Assembly (NCBI GenBank): GCA_021781455.1
Contig: JAJXWV010000024.1
Location: 1-64,000, forward strand
DNA length: 64,000 nt
DNA from: Acidobacteriota bacterium
GTDB lineage: Bacteria; Acidobacteriota; Thermoanaerobaculia; Gp7-AA8
Direction of reading: 5' to 3'
The translations under genes and the position numbers were made by a program. The notes beneath the pieces are model-generated. The model searched no databases. It was not told the DNA's origin and saw only the letters and a program-made list of their open reading frames with translations. Positions 28,232 through 38,600 of this stretch are shown here, piece after piece (the stretch's first letter is position 1; each line of letters opens with the position of its first letter).

Positions 28232-29158
28232 TCACGCCTCGAACAGCGTGTCCACGTATGCCTGCGGGTCGAAGGGGATCAGATCGTCGGCGCCCTCGCC
28301 CACCCCGATGAATTTCACCGGGATGTCGAACTGCCGCATGATCGAAAGGATCACGCCGCCTTTGGCGGTTCCGTCGAGTTTCGTCACGACCATGCCGGTC
28401 AGCTTCGCCGCTTCCAGGAAGGCCTCGGCCTGATTGACGCCGTTCTGTCCGGTCGTCCCGTCGAGGACCAGCAGCGTCTCGTGGGGCGCGCCCGGCAGTT
28501 CCTTCTCGATGACGCGCCGCACCTTGGACAGCTCCTGCATCAGATGGGCTTTGTTGTGCAGCCGGCCGGCGGTGTCGATCAGCACGACATCGGTGCCACG
28601 CGATTTCGCGGCGGTGATCGTGTCATGCGCCACCGCGGCCGGATCCGATCCCGCCTTGTGCTTGACCATCGGCACGCCGACGCGGTCAGCCCACATCTGC
28701 AGCTGTTCGATGGCCGCGGCGCGGAAGGTGTCGGCAGCGCCGAGCAGAACGCTCTTCCCTTCGCCCTTCCAGCGCGCGGCGAGCTTGGCAATCGTGGTGG
28801 TCTTGCCGGTGCCGTTGACGCCCACGACGAGGATCACGAACGGTCTGGCCCTCGAAAGGTCGATCGTGGCGATCTGTCGCTCCGGGATGAGGGCCCGGGT
28901 CTCGTCGCGGATGACCTGGCCGAGTCGATCCATGGAAGTGATCTTCTCGTCGCGAACGCGTCCCTCGACGCGGCCGACGATCGACATGGTCAGCTCGGCC
29001 CCGACATCGGCCCCGAGCAACCCTTCCTCGAGCCCGTCGATGGCGTGTTTGTCGATCGGAAGGTCGGGCGTCATCGCCTCTTTGACCTTCTCGATGATCT
29101 CGGTGTGGGTCATGAAGAGCCCACGTTTGAGTTTCTGGAAGATTGATTGATCCGACAT
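28232..29158 (-). CDS. ftsY: signal recognition particle-docking protein FtsY
   Basis: GVNGTGKTTTIAKLA, DTFRAAAIEQLQMWADRVGVP, DTAGRLHNKAHLMQELSKVRRV, TKLDGTAKGGVI. Confidence 0.96.
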   Translation of the reverse strand: MSDQSIFQKLKRGLFMTHTEIIEKVKEAMTPDLPIDKHAIDGLEEGLLGADVGAELTMSIVGRVEGRVRDEKITSMDRLGQVIRDETRALIPERQIATIDLSRARPFVILVVGVNGTGKTTTIAKLAARWKGEGKSVLLGAADTFRAAAIEQLQMWADRVGVPMVKHKAGSDPAAVAHDTITAAKSRGTDVVLIDTAGRLHNKAHLMQELSKVRRVIEKELPGAPHETLLVLDGTTGQNGVNQAEAFLEAAKLTGMVVTKLDGTAKGGVILSIMRQFDIPVKFIGVGEGADDLIPFDPQAYVDTLFEA

Positions 29159-29182
29159 TGGATTGGTTCTGAAGTGATGAAC

Positions 29183-29290
29183 GGGTTACGCGGTTACGTG
29201 GTTGCGCGGTTGCGCGGTTACGTGGTGTAAGAGCGGATCGCGAAGCTCGCACACCGCGCAACCGCGGAACCGCGCAACCTCGCAACCGCT
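29183..29290. repeat. Phased 8-nt hairpin (GCGGTTAC/GCGGTTGC family)
   Basis: GGTTACGCGGTTACGTGGTTGCGCGGTTGCGCGGTTACGTGG ... CCGCGCAACCGCGGAACCGCGCAACCTCGCAACC. Confidence 0.88.
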
Positions 29291-29308
29291 TGGGTGGGCG
29301 GCGGGCAG

Positions 29309-30373
29309 TTATCTTTTCAACGCTCCTTCCCGATTGGACATCGACGACTTCACCATCTCCTCGTCGATGGTGATGACGCGCTGGCCGCCGTCGTTGGGGT
29401 CGAACTCCAGGTGCCGGATGACCCGGCGGAAGGTCTCCCGCAAGGCGCGTGCGCCGAGGCGCTTCTGGCGTGAGGCGTCCCAGGCGATGGCCACGAGAGC
29501 GCCGCGCGTGATCTGCAGGTCGACGCCGAAGCGGGTGAAGTATTCGCGCGAGGTGCGGAAAATCGAGGCATCGGGCTCGACGAAAATCCGCGAGAGGTCC
29601 TTCTCCGTCAGATCGTTGAGCACCACGATCGACTCGAATCGCGAGATGAACTGCGGGGTCATGCCGTATCGGAAGAGGTCGTCGTACTTGAGGTACTCCC
29701 GCAACTGGAACGGCAGCTCCTCGCGCACCTCGCCCGATGCCGACACCACCACGACCGGTTTCATCGGCTGCACGTCCTGTCCGATCACGGCCCGGCGCAG
29801 GACGCTGTCATAGAGATCCTCGAACGCCCCACCCGTCACGAACAACATGCCGGATGAGTTGACGGAGACGGTCTCGCCTTCCACCTCGAACTCGACGTTC
29901 TCGTTCTCCATCAGCGTCAGCAGCGCTTCCTGGGCGACGATTCCCCGGACGTTCGGCTGCGAGCCGACGTTCGCGCGGATCTTGTCGACTTCGTCGATGA
30001 ATACGATCCCGCTGGCGACCGAGCCGAGGAGCTCCTGGCGCGATGCGCCCGCTCCCATCAGCGATTTCGCGTTGTCGTACAGCCGCCCCAGCAGGAGTTT
30101 TCCGTACCCGGCCCTCTCCTCGGCGAGGACGTTGGCGTTGATGCGAACGACGTTCGCCAGGCCGCCCACCCCCGAGCGCATGAGGAAGTGCTCGACTGCG
30201 CGCATGATCGTCGTCTTGCCGGAGCCGGAGTTGCCGATCAGCAGGATGTTCGGCGCGGGATGCCCGACCAGGTGCTTGACGACCGCGACCGAGATCTCGC
30301 GGATGGCTTCATCCTGCCCGAGCACAGTCTTCTGCAGCTCGTCGAAGACGTCTTTGGGGCGGAGGGGAAACAT
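29309..30373 (-). CDS. ClpX-like AAA+ ATPase lacking the N-terminal zinc-binding domain
   Basis: VLGQDEAIREISVAVVKHL, LLIGNSGSGKTTIMRAV Walker A, IVFIDEVDKI Walker B, sensor residues. Confidence 0.85.
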   Translation of the reverse strand: MFPLRPKDVFDELQKTVLGQDEAIREISVAVVKHLVGHPAPNILLIGNSGSGKTTIMRAVEHFLMRSGVGGLANVVRINANVLAEERAGYGKLLLGRLYDNAKSLMGAGASRQELLGSVASGIVFIDEVDKIRANVGSQPNVRGIVAQEALLTLMENENVEFEVEGETVSVNSSGMLFVTGGAFEDLYDSVLRRAVIGQDVQPMKPVVVVSASGEVREELPFQLREYLKYDDLFRYGMTPQFISRFESIVVLNDLTEKDLSRIFVEPDASIFRTSREYFTRFGVDLQITRGALVAIAWDASRQKRLGARALRETFRRVIRHLEFDPNDGGQRVITIDEEMVKSSMSNREGALKR

Positions 30374-30397
30374 GCGCCGCGTATTCTACGGGATGAG

Positions 30398-30460
30398 GCA
30401 GACCGCGGACCGCGGACCGCGGACCGCAGACCGCAGACCGCAGACAACGGACCGCGGGCC
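30398..30460. repeat. Phased 7-nt repeat (GCAGACC family), mostly one arm
   Basis: GCAGACCGCGGACCGCGGACCGCGGACCGCAGACCGCAGACCGCAGAC downstream of a start region. Confidence 0.8.
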
Positions 30461-30475
30461 AAACCAGCGGAAGGC

Positions 30476-30645
30476 CCGTCACTCTGAGCCGGCGTAACCG
30501 CGGGGACGGGCGGGAGCGGTGGAGCGCGGCGAAGAGTCTCTTACCGGAACGATCAGTAGGGTTGAGACTCTTCGCCGCGCTGCCCCGCTCCACCCTCCCG
30601 CCCGTCCACCGCCCCCGCGGCTTCGCCGGCTCAGAGTGACGGGAG
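30476..30645. repeat. Family C element
   Basis: CCGTCACTCTGAGCCGGCGTAACCGCGGGG...GGCGAAGAGTCTCTTACC ... GAGACTCTTCGCCGCGCT ... CCGCGGCTTCGCCGGCTCAGAGTGACGG. Confidence 0.9.
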
Positions 30646-30726
30646 ACGCGGCTCTCCCTGGTGTGGGGCGGACTTTCGAGCCCGGGAGGAAGGGCAGGCT
30701 GGAAAGCCTGCCCCACACGGTCTGGC

Positions 30727-31344
30727 TCACCGCACCAGCGAGAATCCGACGGCGATGAGCAGCACGAGCACGATGGCCACCGAGATGTAGAAGGCCTGCA
30801 CCGTGGCGCGGTGCATGTTCACGCTCTCCCGAAGCTCGCCGAGGAGGTACTGAAAATACTCGATGCGAGGGCTTACGGTGCCCACCCGTTCCTCGGCTTG
30901 CGGATAGAGAACCTGATTGATCTCGGGGATGAGAACGACCGGGAGGAATGTCGCCCCTCCGCGCCGGACAATGAAGGCGTCCAGCGAGTCGTTGTACGGC
31001 TGATCGCCGTCGACGACGAGGCAATGGTAGACGGTCGTCAACTGCAGGATCGAGAGCGCCTTATCCTGGAAGCTCTTCGCCTTGTATGTGTTGACGACGG
31101 CCTCGGAGGTCTGCCGCAGGATGCGCTCGTTGAGCTCCGGGATGCGCGTGAAGATGAAGATCGTCTCGCCCGAAGCTACTGAGATCTTTTCCGGCCGGCG
31201 GAAGATGATCTCGCCGAACTGCTGCCACTCCTCGATCGGCTGGCCGGTGGTGAAGCCTTCCTCGCGGATGCGATCCATCAGCCGGGTAACGACATCGGTT
31301 CCTGCGGGGGACTCGATCGGCTTCTCAGCTTTGAGCTCTTGCAT
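30727..31344 (-). CDS. hypothetical protein with C-terminal TM helix
   Basis: Intact 205-aa ORF upstream of, and colinear with, the ClpX-like gene; TM near the C-terminus (AFYISVAIVLVLLIAVGFSL). Confidence 0.6.
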   Translation of the reverse strand: MQELKAEKPIESPAGTDVVTRLMDRIREEGFTTGQPIEEWQQFGEIIFRRPEKISVASGETIFIFTRIPELNERILRQTSEAVVNTYKAKSFQDKALSILQLTTVYHCLVVDGDQPYNDSLDAFIVRRGGATFLPVVLIPEINQVLYPQAEERVGTVSPRIEYFQYLLGELRESVNMHRATVQAFYISVAIVLVLLIAVGFSLVR

Positions 31345-31687
31345 ATTTCCTGACGAGACGAATCAGATCCTCGAATTCAAAAGGTTTGCCCATGTAGTCG
31401 TCGGCGCCGCAAATTCGAGCCTTTTCCGCCACGTCGCGGTCCCCCGAGAGCACGATATACGGAATCTCGCGCGTTTCCGGCTGCGCTTTGAGCGCGCTAC
31501 AGAGTGCCTCGCCTCCCATCCCTTTGATGGTCAGGTCGGCGAAGATCAAGGACGGCTTCAGCTCTGTGGCCCGCTGGAGCGCGGTCTGCCCGTCGGAGAC
31601 GACTTCGGAGCGTTCGCCGCTCCTCTGCAGGACGAGCGTGATCAGGCGCGCCACCTGCGGGTCGTCTTCCACGATCAGTATCACCAC
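31325..31687 (-). CDS. single-domain response regulator (CheY-like)
   Basis: VVILIVEDDPQVARLITLVLQ...LIFADLTIKGMGGEAL...GADDYMGKPFEF; GTG start proposed. Confidence 0.85.
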   Translation of the reverse strand: MVILIVEDDPQVARLITLVLQRSGERSEVVSDGQTALQRATELKPSLIFADLTIKGMGGEALCSALKAQPETREIPYIVLSGDRDVAEKARICGADDYMGKPFEFEDLIRLVRKYARAQS

Positions 31688-31728
31688 AACCTCTTTGTCC
31701 CTGAGGCGCCGCTCAGCGAAGGAGAACC

Positions 31729-31793
31729 AGCGGGCAGCGGGTAGCGGGCAGGGTCGGTCTCCTGTTCCCTGCACGCTGCACGCTGCCCGCTCA
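31729..31793. repeat. Phased 7-nt hairpin (AGCGGGC family)
   Basis: AGCGGGCAGCGGGTAGCGGGCAGGG ... CCCTGCACGCTGCACGCTGCCCGCT. Confidence 0.8.
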
Positions 31794-32273
31794 GGACTCG
31801 AACCGGATACGCACCTGCTTCCGCAGATGACCCGCCAGCGCTCCTGCCAGCGCGCCCGCGGCATTCGCGATTGCATCCGAGCCGGTCGTGACGGGAGCCG
31901 GCAGGAACGTCTGCCAGATCTCGATGGCCGCCGCGAAGACGATCCCGCCCGCCAGGGTCACCGCATACGTCCGCAGGCGCGGTCGTCCCGGCGCGTCGAG
32001 AGCGACGAAGGCCAGAAAGCCCCACGGCATGAAGAAAAGCACGTTCGCCGCGACCGGCCAGAGGATGGCCAGGGCGGTCGTGAAGGTGAGCGTTCCCTTC
32101 TGCTCGTCGCTCACCACCCGCATCACCAGCTCTTCGGACGAGCCCTTCGGCCGCACATAGGCCCGCCCCGAAAGAACGACGTAGAACGCGATCATGGCGA
32201 CGGAAACGAGGACGAGCAACGCCACCGTGACGCCCTTCGGCACCCGAATGACTCGCACTGCCCCTTTTCCCAT
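31791..32273 (-). CDS. VanZ family membrane protein
   Basis: NVLFFMPWGFLAFVAL...GGIVFAAAIEIWQTFLPAPVTTGSDAIANAAGALAGALAG. Confidence 0.82.
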   Translation of the reverse strand: MGKGAVRVIRVPKGVTVALLVLVSVAMIAFYVVLSGRAYVRPKGSSEELVMRVVSDEQKGTLTFTTALAILWPVAANVLFFMPWGFLAFVALDAPGRPRLRTYAVTLAGGIVFAAAIEIWQTFLPAPVTTGSDAIANAAGALAGALAGHLRKQVRIRFES

Positions 32274-32335
32274 GCTGTTCGATTATCCACATGCGACAGG
32301 AGCGGACAATTGCCAGATCAATACCATGGGAACCA

Positions 32336-32427
32336 AGTCCTGAGTCCTGAGTGCTGAGTGCTGAGTGCTGAGGACTTAGGTTTGAGTCGAGAATGGACGT
32401 TCGCTCAGGACTCAGGACTCAGGACTG
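32336..32427. repeat. Phased 7-nt hairpin (CTGAGTN family)
   Basis: AGTCCTGAGTCCTGAGTGCTGAGTGCTGAGTGCTGAG ... CTCAGGACTCAGGACTCAGGACT. Confidence 0.9.
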
Positions 32428-32467
32428 ACTTGAGCGTCGCACCTATCCGTTAGAATTCGAATAACTA

Positions 32468-35400
32468 ATGCCTCCCTCCGTTCCCCTCTTTTTCGGGCGC
32501 TATCGCGAGCTGGCCGCCGCGGTGGCCGCGCAGCTCGAGTCCAGCCGGAATCCTGACCCGTTGCGGGCGTGGACCGCGGAAGTCGTCGTTGCATCTCACG
32601 GCGTGGCGGAGGCGATTGCCCGCGTGCTTGGGGAGCGCGGTCGCGGAATGGCCGGGCTGCAGCTGCGAACGATCGACGGGCTGGCGCGCCGCATCGCGAA
32701 TGACGCCGGCGAGTTCCCGCGCGTGGCGACCGACGCCGAACGGCGGCTGGCGATGCGCAGCGCGATTCACTCCGTCGACGACCCGATCCTCCAGGGCCGG
32801 GGCATCGCCGCGATGCTGGAACGGTCGTATCGCGACGTGCGCGACAGCGGCCTGACTCTCGACGAGCTGCGCCGCCGCGCCCGCACTGCTCCGCTGCGCA
32901 ACAGCGATCGCACGCGCCTGGTCCTCCGCGTCTGGGGCGAGTACGAACGTCTGGTCGGACTCCTCGGCGCCATCGACCCCGCCGCGCTGCTGGCGCGCGC
33001 CGCCGAGCTCCTCGATCGCGGTGCCGCCGTCGTGCCGCAGATCGTGGCCGGGTTCTACGACCTGACCGGTGCGCAGCGCGCAGTGGTCGACGCGCTGGCG
33101 CGAGCGGGAAGGCTCGCCGGAATTCACGTGCCGGCCGGCGACTCCGAATCCTATCGATTCGCGCAGCCGCTGATCGCGAGCCTGCGGGAGATGAAGATCG
33201 TGCGATCGAGCCCCCTCTCCCCGCCGCAGCGGGGAGAGGGTCCGCGAAGCGGGGGTGAGGGGTCTCTGGCTTCTGCAGAGGACCCCTCATCCGGCCTTCG
33301 GCCACCTTCTCCCCGCTGCGGCGGGGAGAAGGGTCTCGATTCGACGACGCCTCGGAATTGGTCGGTGAGCGAGCACGAGCGGCGCGATGCGGAGATCGCC
33401 GAGACGTGCACGAGCATCGCCGCCCTTCTGCAGTCGGGAACGCCGCCGCAGTCGATCGGCATCGTGGCCCGCTCACTCGATCCGGCCGATGTGCACCTGT
33501 TCAACCGCTTCGCGGAGCGCTACGGCTTCCGCACCACGGCGGCTGAGGAATTGCCGCTCATCGGTCATCGGATCGGCCGCGGCGTCGCCAACATCCTCAG
33601 GATTCGCGAGCGCGGGCTTCAGCGCGTCGACGTCCTGGAGCTCATCCGCGACGGATTCCGGCCGAAGACGCGGATCAACGTCGACAAGGCAGACGAAGAG
33701 GCGCGGAAGAGACGCATCGCCGGCGGCAGCAGCGACGATCTGGCGCCGTTTCGGGAGCGATCGCTGGTCCTTCGCGATTACGTCGAGCTGGTGAAGGAGC
33801 TCGAGGACCTCACCTCCGCGATTGCCTCTCCCCTGCTGCGCGGCAGCGACTGGAGCGATTTCCTGATCTCCGTCGCGGGCCGCTTCACGGTTCGAACGGA
33901 GAGCGATGTCGCCGCCGCTCAGGAGATCGAAGCGATCGCGGCGCTGTTCGCGAACGGCGAGCGCATGAACATCCGCTTCGACGCGGCGTCGGTTCTGGAC
34001 GCCCTGGAGTGCGGGCGTCTCGCCCGCAACCGCGGCACGTCTCGTGCCGCGGAGCTCGAAGCATCAGCGCCGGGCGAGACGCCCGGCGCGAGCGGGCGGG
34101 ACGCCCGCACTCCTGAGCTCCCCCAGGTCTGGCTCGGCGACGTGATGCGCTTCCGCGGGCACGGCTTCGAGCACCTCTTCGCAGTGCGCATGCAGGACGA
34201 GCTCTTCCCGCAGCGCCGCCTCGAGGATCCTCTCCTTCCCGACAGCGACCGCCGTCTCCTCGGCGTGCGGCAGATCGGCGACGGCCGCGACGAGGAGCGC
34301 CTGCTCTTCCAGCTGATGCTCGACGGTACCTCGTCGATCCATTTCTCCTTTGCCGGCAGCGACGGCTTCGGCAAGATCCTCCGCCCGTCGCAACTCCTGA
34401 AGAACTTCGTGATCGAGCAGCAGCCGGAGCGGAAGCAGGAGCTGTTGAGGGACTTCTCGAAGGCGATTGCGAACGGGAGGTCATCGGGTCACCGGGTCAC
34501 CGAGTCGCCGGGTGAGGACACGACTCGCAGCACCAACCCGGTGACCCGGCGACCTCGTGACCCGGCGACCCCGATTCGTCAACTCCAGCTCATCGCCCGC
34601 GCCGGCACGAACGGGCCGTTCGACGGCTTCATCGACGACGACGCGCTCAGGCAGCACTTCGCGCACGCCCTCGAGCACGTCTCCCCCACCCAGCTCGAGG
34701 ATTTCGGCGAATGCCCGCAGAAGTTCCTCCTCAAGGTCATCCTGAAGGTCGAGAGCGTGGAAGATCCCGACCGCGAGCTCCAGATCAATCCGCGTGACAA
34801 GGGCAGCCTCGACCATCGAATCCTCGAGAACTTCTACCGCGGCATGTCGGACGACGATCTGGCCGAAGCGGAAGCACAGCTGCCGCAGCTGCCGGTTGCC
34901 CTCGTGTCGCGCCTGGAGGCGGCCATCGACGCGGAGTTCGACCGGCTCGATGCCACGGCTCCCCCCTTCAACCGCAACGTGCGCGCGATCGAGCGCCGGG
35001 CCACGCGCCGCATCCTTCGCGACTTCGTGGTCCGCGACCTCGCCGATCTCGCCGAAAACGGCCTCCGGCCGCGATGGTTCGAGTACAGCTTCGGCGACAA
35101 GTACCAGCGTCGCGAGGGCGGCGCCACGCATCCGGAGCCGTTCGTCGTGACCGCTGCGGGAATCCCCATCAGCATCGAGGGGCAGATCGACCGGATCGAC
35201 GTGGGCGGTCACGAGGTCAACCTCGAAACCTCGAAACCTCGCGACCTCGCAACCTCCGTCCATTTCCGCATCGTCGATTACAAATCCGGCAAAGCCATTC
35301 GCCACGTCAAGCTCGCCGACAAGATCGACCGCGGCGTCCGGCTGCAGCTCGCTCTCTACGCGATGGCCGTCGCGCAGTTCTTCGGAATCAGCGAGACCGC

Positions 35401-35689
35401 CATCCGCGGCACGATCAAGCCTCTCGTCACGGGCGATCAGAAGCTGGCCAGCTACGGCTTCGATCTGGCCACGCATGTCGACGGAGTCCGCGCGACGCTC
35501 GAGATCTTTGCATCATCGATCGCCCGCGGGTTCTTCCCGGCCTATCCCGACGACCGCGACTTCATCTCCTGCAAGTACTGCCCGGTGAATCACTCCTGCC
35601 GGACGAAGCACGATGCCGAGGAAGCGCGGGCGGTCAGGCAGTCGAAAGACCCGCGCACGCTGCTCGGCGAGCTGGGAGAGCGGCGATGA
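32468..35689 (+). CDS. AddB-like PD-(D/E)XK nuclease/inactive helicase subunit with Fe-S staple
   Basis: C-terminal RecB-like nuclease (GQIDRIDVGG...FRIVDYKSGKAIRHV) and Cys ligands ECPQKFLL...CKYCPVNHSC; overlaps the AddA-like gene by 4 nt; contains several in-frame repeats. Confidence 0.85.
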   Translation: MPPSVPLFFGRYRELAAAVAAQLESSRNPDPLRAWTAEVVVASHGVAEAIARVLGERGRGMAGLQLRTIDGLARRIANDAGEFPRVATDAERRLAMRSAIHSVDDPILQGRGIAAMLERSYRDVRDSGLTLDELRRRARTAPLRNSDRTRLVLRVWGEYERLVGLLGAIDPAALLARAAELLDRGAAVVPQIVAGFYDLTGAQRAVVDALARAGRLAGIHVPAGDSESYRFAQPLIASLREMKIVRSSPLSPPQRGEGPRSGGEGSLASAEDPSSGLRPPSPRCGGEKGLDSTTPRNWSVSEHERRDAEIAETCTSIAALLQSGTPPQSIGIVARSLDPADVHLFNRFAERYGFRTTAAEELPLIGHRIGRGVANILRIRERGLQRVDVLELIRDGFRPKTRINVDKADEEARKRRIAGGSSDDLAPFRERSLVLRDYVELVKELEDLTSAIASPLLRGSDWSDFLISVAGRFTVRTESDVAAAQEIEAIAALFANGERMNIRFDAASVLDALECGRLARNRGTSRAAELEASAPGETPGASGRDARTPELPQVWLGDVMRFRGHGFEHLFAVRMQDELFPQRRLEDPLLPDSDRRLLGVRQIGDGRDEERLLFQLMLDGTSSIHFSFAGSDGFGKILRPSQLLKNFVIEQQPERKQELLRDFSKAIANGRSSGHRVTESPGEDTTRSTNPVTRRPRDPATPIRQLQLIARAGTNGPFDGFIDDDALRQHFAHALEHVSPTQLEDFGECPQKFLLKVILKVESVEDPDRELQINPRDKGSLDHRILENFYRGMSDDDLAEAEAQLPQLPVALVSRLEAAIDAEFDRLDATAPPFNRNVRAIERRATRRILRDFVVRDLADLAENGLRPRWFEYSFGDKYQRREGGATHPEPFVVTAAGIPISIEGQIDRIDVGGHEVNLETSKPRDLATSVHFRIVDYKSGKAIRHVKLADKIDRGVRLQLALYAMAVAQFFGISETAIRGTIKPLVTGDQKLASYGFDLATHVDGVRATLEIFASSIARGFFPAYPDDRDFISCKYCPVNHSCRTKHDAEEARAVRQSKDPRTLLGELGERR
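33211..33333. repeat. Family B palindromes inside the addB-like CDS
   Basis: CCCCTCTCCCCGCCGCAGCGGGGAGAGGG ... CACCTTCTCCCCGCTGCGGCGGGGAGAAGGG; in frame as [17 protein letters not shown]...[17 protein letters not shown]. Confidence 0.9.
34007..34113. repeat. Nested palindrome cluster inside the addB-like CDS
   Basis: GAGTGCGGGCGTCTCGCCCGC / GCGGCACGTCTCGTGCCGCGG / GCGCCGGGCGAGACGCCCGGCGC / GCGGGCGGGACGCCCGCACTC. Confidence 0.9.
34479..34571. repeat. Phased 8-nt hairpin inside the addB-like CDS
   Basis: TCATCGGGTCACCGGGTCACCGAGTCGCCGGGTGA ... ACCCGGTGACCCGGCGACCTCGTGACCCGGCGACC; read in frame as SSGHRVTESPGEDTTRSTNPVTRRPRDPATP. Confidence 0.85.
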
Positions 35690-38600
35690 CCGCCGCTCCG
35701 CTGCAGCAGTCGTTCACGTTCGGGAAGGCACCCGATAGAGCTCCCGACGTCCCGCACCGCCGCAACGTCGTCATCGAGGCAGGCGCCGGAACAGGCAAGA
35801 CCACCGCCATCGTGGCCGAGGTGGTGAGGCTGATGCTCGAGGACGCGCAGCTCTCGCCGGAGCGCATCGTCCTGGTCACGTTCACCGAAAAGGCGGCCGG
35901 CGAGATCGCCGATCGAATTCACGCCGCCCTGGCCGAGCTCGACCTGCACTTCGACGATGAGCGCGTGGTCTGGCCGGTCGGATCCCCGAAGCCGCTGCTC
36001 GAAGTGCCGCCGGAAAAACGCCATGTGTGGCGGCAGGCCTGCGCCACCCAGCTCGCTTCGATCCACCTGCTGCGATCGCAGACGATCCACTCCTTCTGCC
36101 AGTCGCTGCTCCGGCAGTTCCCGATCGAGGCGGAGCTCGACCCGCAGTTCAAGATCATCGAAGGGTTCGAGCGCTCGCTGCTGTACTCCGAGCTCTACGA
36201 CGCCTGGATCGACGAGGAGACGCGCACCCGCGCCAGCGACGAGGCCCTGCGCGAATGGGAAGTCCTGCTCGCGCACGCCGGCTACCTCTTCCAGGTGCGC
36301 GACATGATCTTTTCGCTCGTGGACCGCCGCGACCTCCTCGGCGAGCGCAATCTCGAGTTCGGCTCCATCGAGGAGTTCGAGGACGACATGCGCTCGGCCG
36401 TGCTGGTCATTCGCGGTGCCGACCTGGAGACCATCGCGCACGAGGGCGCCAGGCGAACGTTCTCCTACCTGCAGCGCACAGAGCTTCCGGAGCGCGGCTC
36501 GGTCGACGGGTGGCTGGAGTACTTCGCTCCCATCGCCGGATCGATCCGCGAGATCGACCTGCCGAAGGGAAAGAACAACGCCGCGGTGAAGGAAGCGCTG
36601 CGGTGGCTCCGGACAGGGTCGAAGGGAAAGTCGATCCACGACCGTCTGGCCTCGCATCGCGCGGCCATGGCCCTGCACGCGCTGGCCGGGCGCTTCATCG
36701 CCTTCCTGGATCGCGAAAAGCGAAAACTAGGTGTCGTCGACTTCGACGATCTCCTCCTCCGCACCCTCGCGCTGCTCGACGACCCGGCGGTGCTCGAGCG
36801 CGTACGCCGGCAGTACGACTTCATTTTCGTCGACGAGTTCCAGGACACCGACCGCACCCAGGCCAGAATCCTCGACCGGCTGGCGCGCGACTCCGCGGGC
36901 GCGTACGTCGCCGGAAAGACCATCGTGGTCGGCGATCCGAAGCAGTCCATCTACGGCTTCCGCAGGGCCGATCCCGAAACGTATTTCCAGATGACGCAGC
37001 GGCTCGTCGCCGAAGGCGCCGACAAACGGATCATCGACGATCAGTACCGCAGCGACGCACCGCTGCTGGCGGCCATCAACGCCATCTTCGCCAGGCTCTT
37101 CCCGCCGCTGCCCGCACACGATCCGAATGTCTTCCGTCCGTCGTACAACGCCCTGCACGCCGCGAAAGGCGAGTGCGAACGCGAGATGGACGCACGCCTG
37201 ACGATCCTGCACGCCGACTGCGAGGAGTCGTCGGACCGCTTCGTTGCGGAGGCAGAGGCCATCGCCGCCTGGATCGAGTCACAGCGGGATGAGAATGGAT
37301 CGGACCTCAGGCGCTTCGCGCTGCTCTTCCGCAGGCTGACCATCATCGACGGCTACCTCGACACCTTCGACCGGCACGGGATCGAGTACGTGCTGCCGCC
37401 GACCAGGCTCTTTCTCGACCGCCCTGCGCCGGTGGCCATGATGGCGATCCTGCGCGCGATCGCCTATCCGTTCGACCGCGGCGCGCAGATTTCCGCAGCG
37501 CGCACCCCGTACTTCGCGCTGACCGACGAGGAGATCGTCAGGGGAACGGTGCAGCTGACGGATCCCGTAGGGACGCACAGCAGTGCGTCCGCTCCCCACG
37601 GGGAGGGAGCTACGGCAAACGACGACGAGAGCTGCGGACGCGCTGCTGCGCGTCCCTACGACGCGGATCCGTGGCTGTCGTTCACCTCCGCGATGACCGG
37701 TTACCGCGACGCCTCGCGCCAGCTGACGGTCTCGCAGTTGATGGACCTCATCGTCGAGACGACGGAGATCGAGCGCGTCCACGGCGCGCTTGCCGATCGT
37801 CATCGATCGCAGCGCCACCTCGATCACCTCCGGGCGCTGGCCTTCGACTACGACCAGCGCATCGGCGGCTCGGTGCGGCAGTTCGTCGACGAGATCGCCC
37901 GCCGCCGCAACGATCCCGACGAGATGGAACCGCTCCTCGCCGACGACAGCCGCAACGCGGTGCGCATCCTTTCCGTGCACGCCGCGAAGGGCCTCGAGTT
38001 CGAAACCGTGATCCTTCCCGACCTCGCCTTCGCCGCGGGGGGAAACGACGGAGCGCGCATCTTCGCCGTCGAGGAGCCGAAGAGCCTCGTGCTCTGCGCT
38101 CCCGATTCGATCTCCGCGCAGTTCCGCTTCACGAGCGACGGCGAAAAGCTCAAGCGCGTCAGCGTCCTTCGCGAGGAAGCAGAGGCGCGGCGCCTCTTCT
38201 ACGTGGCAGTGACGCGCGCCCGGACCGACGTGGTCTTCGTCCATAGCAAGGCCGCCAAGGTGAACAAGGGAAGCTTCTACGCCTGCCTGCGCGACGACGC
38301 CGGCATTCCCATCGACGACTTTACCTGGTCACCTGAGCGCCGGGTCGTACCGTGCAATGTCGCCGGCACTGCCGTCCCGATCGCACTCGAGACCGCATCC
38401 CGCGCCGACAGAACGGAGCGGCGGCGGCGCCGCCTCACCGACGAACGGCTGGAAGCAGAGCTCGCGGCGGCGCCGATCGTGCCGCTCGCTCTCCGCGATC
38501 CGGAGCCGCTCGAGACGCTGCCTGCGGCAGAAATCGCCGTGGCCCGCTCCGGGTTGCGAAACCGCAACGCCGGCCTTCTGCTGCACCGCTTCCTGGAGGT

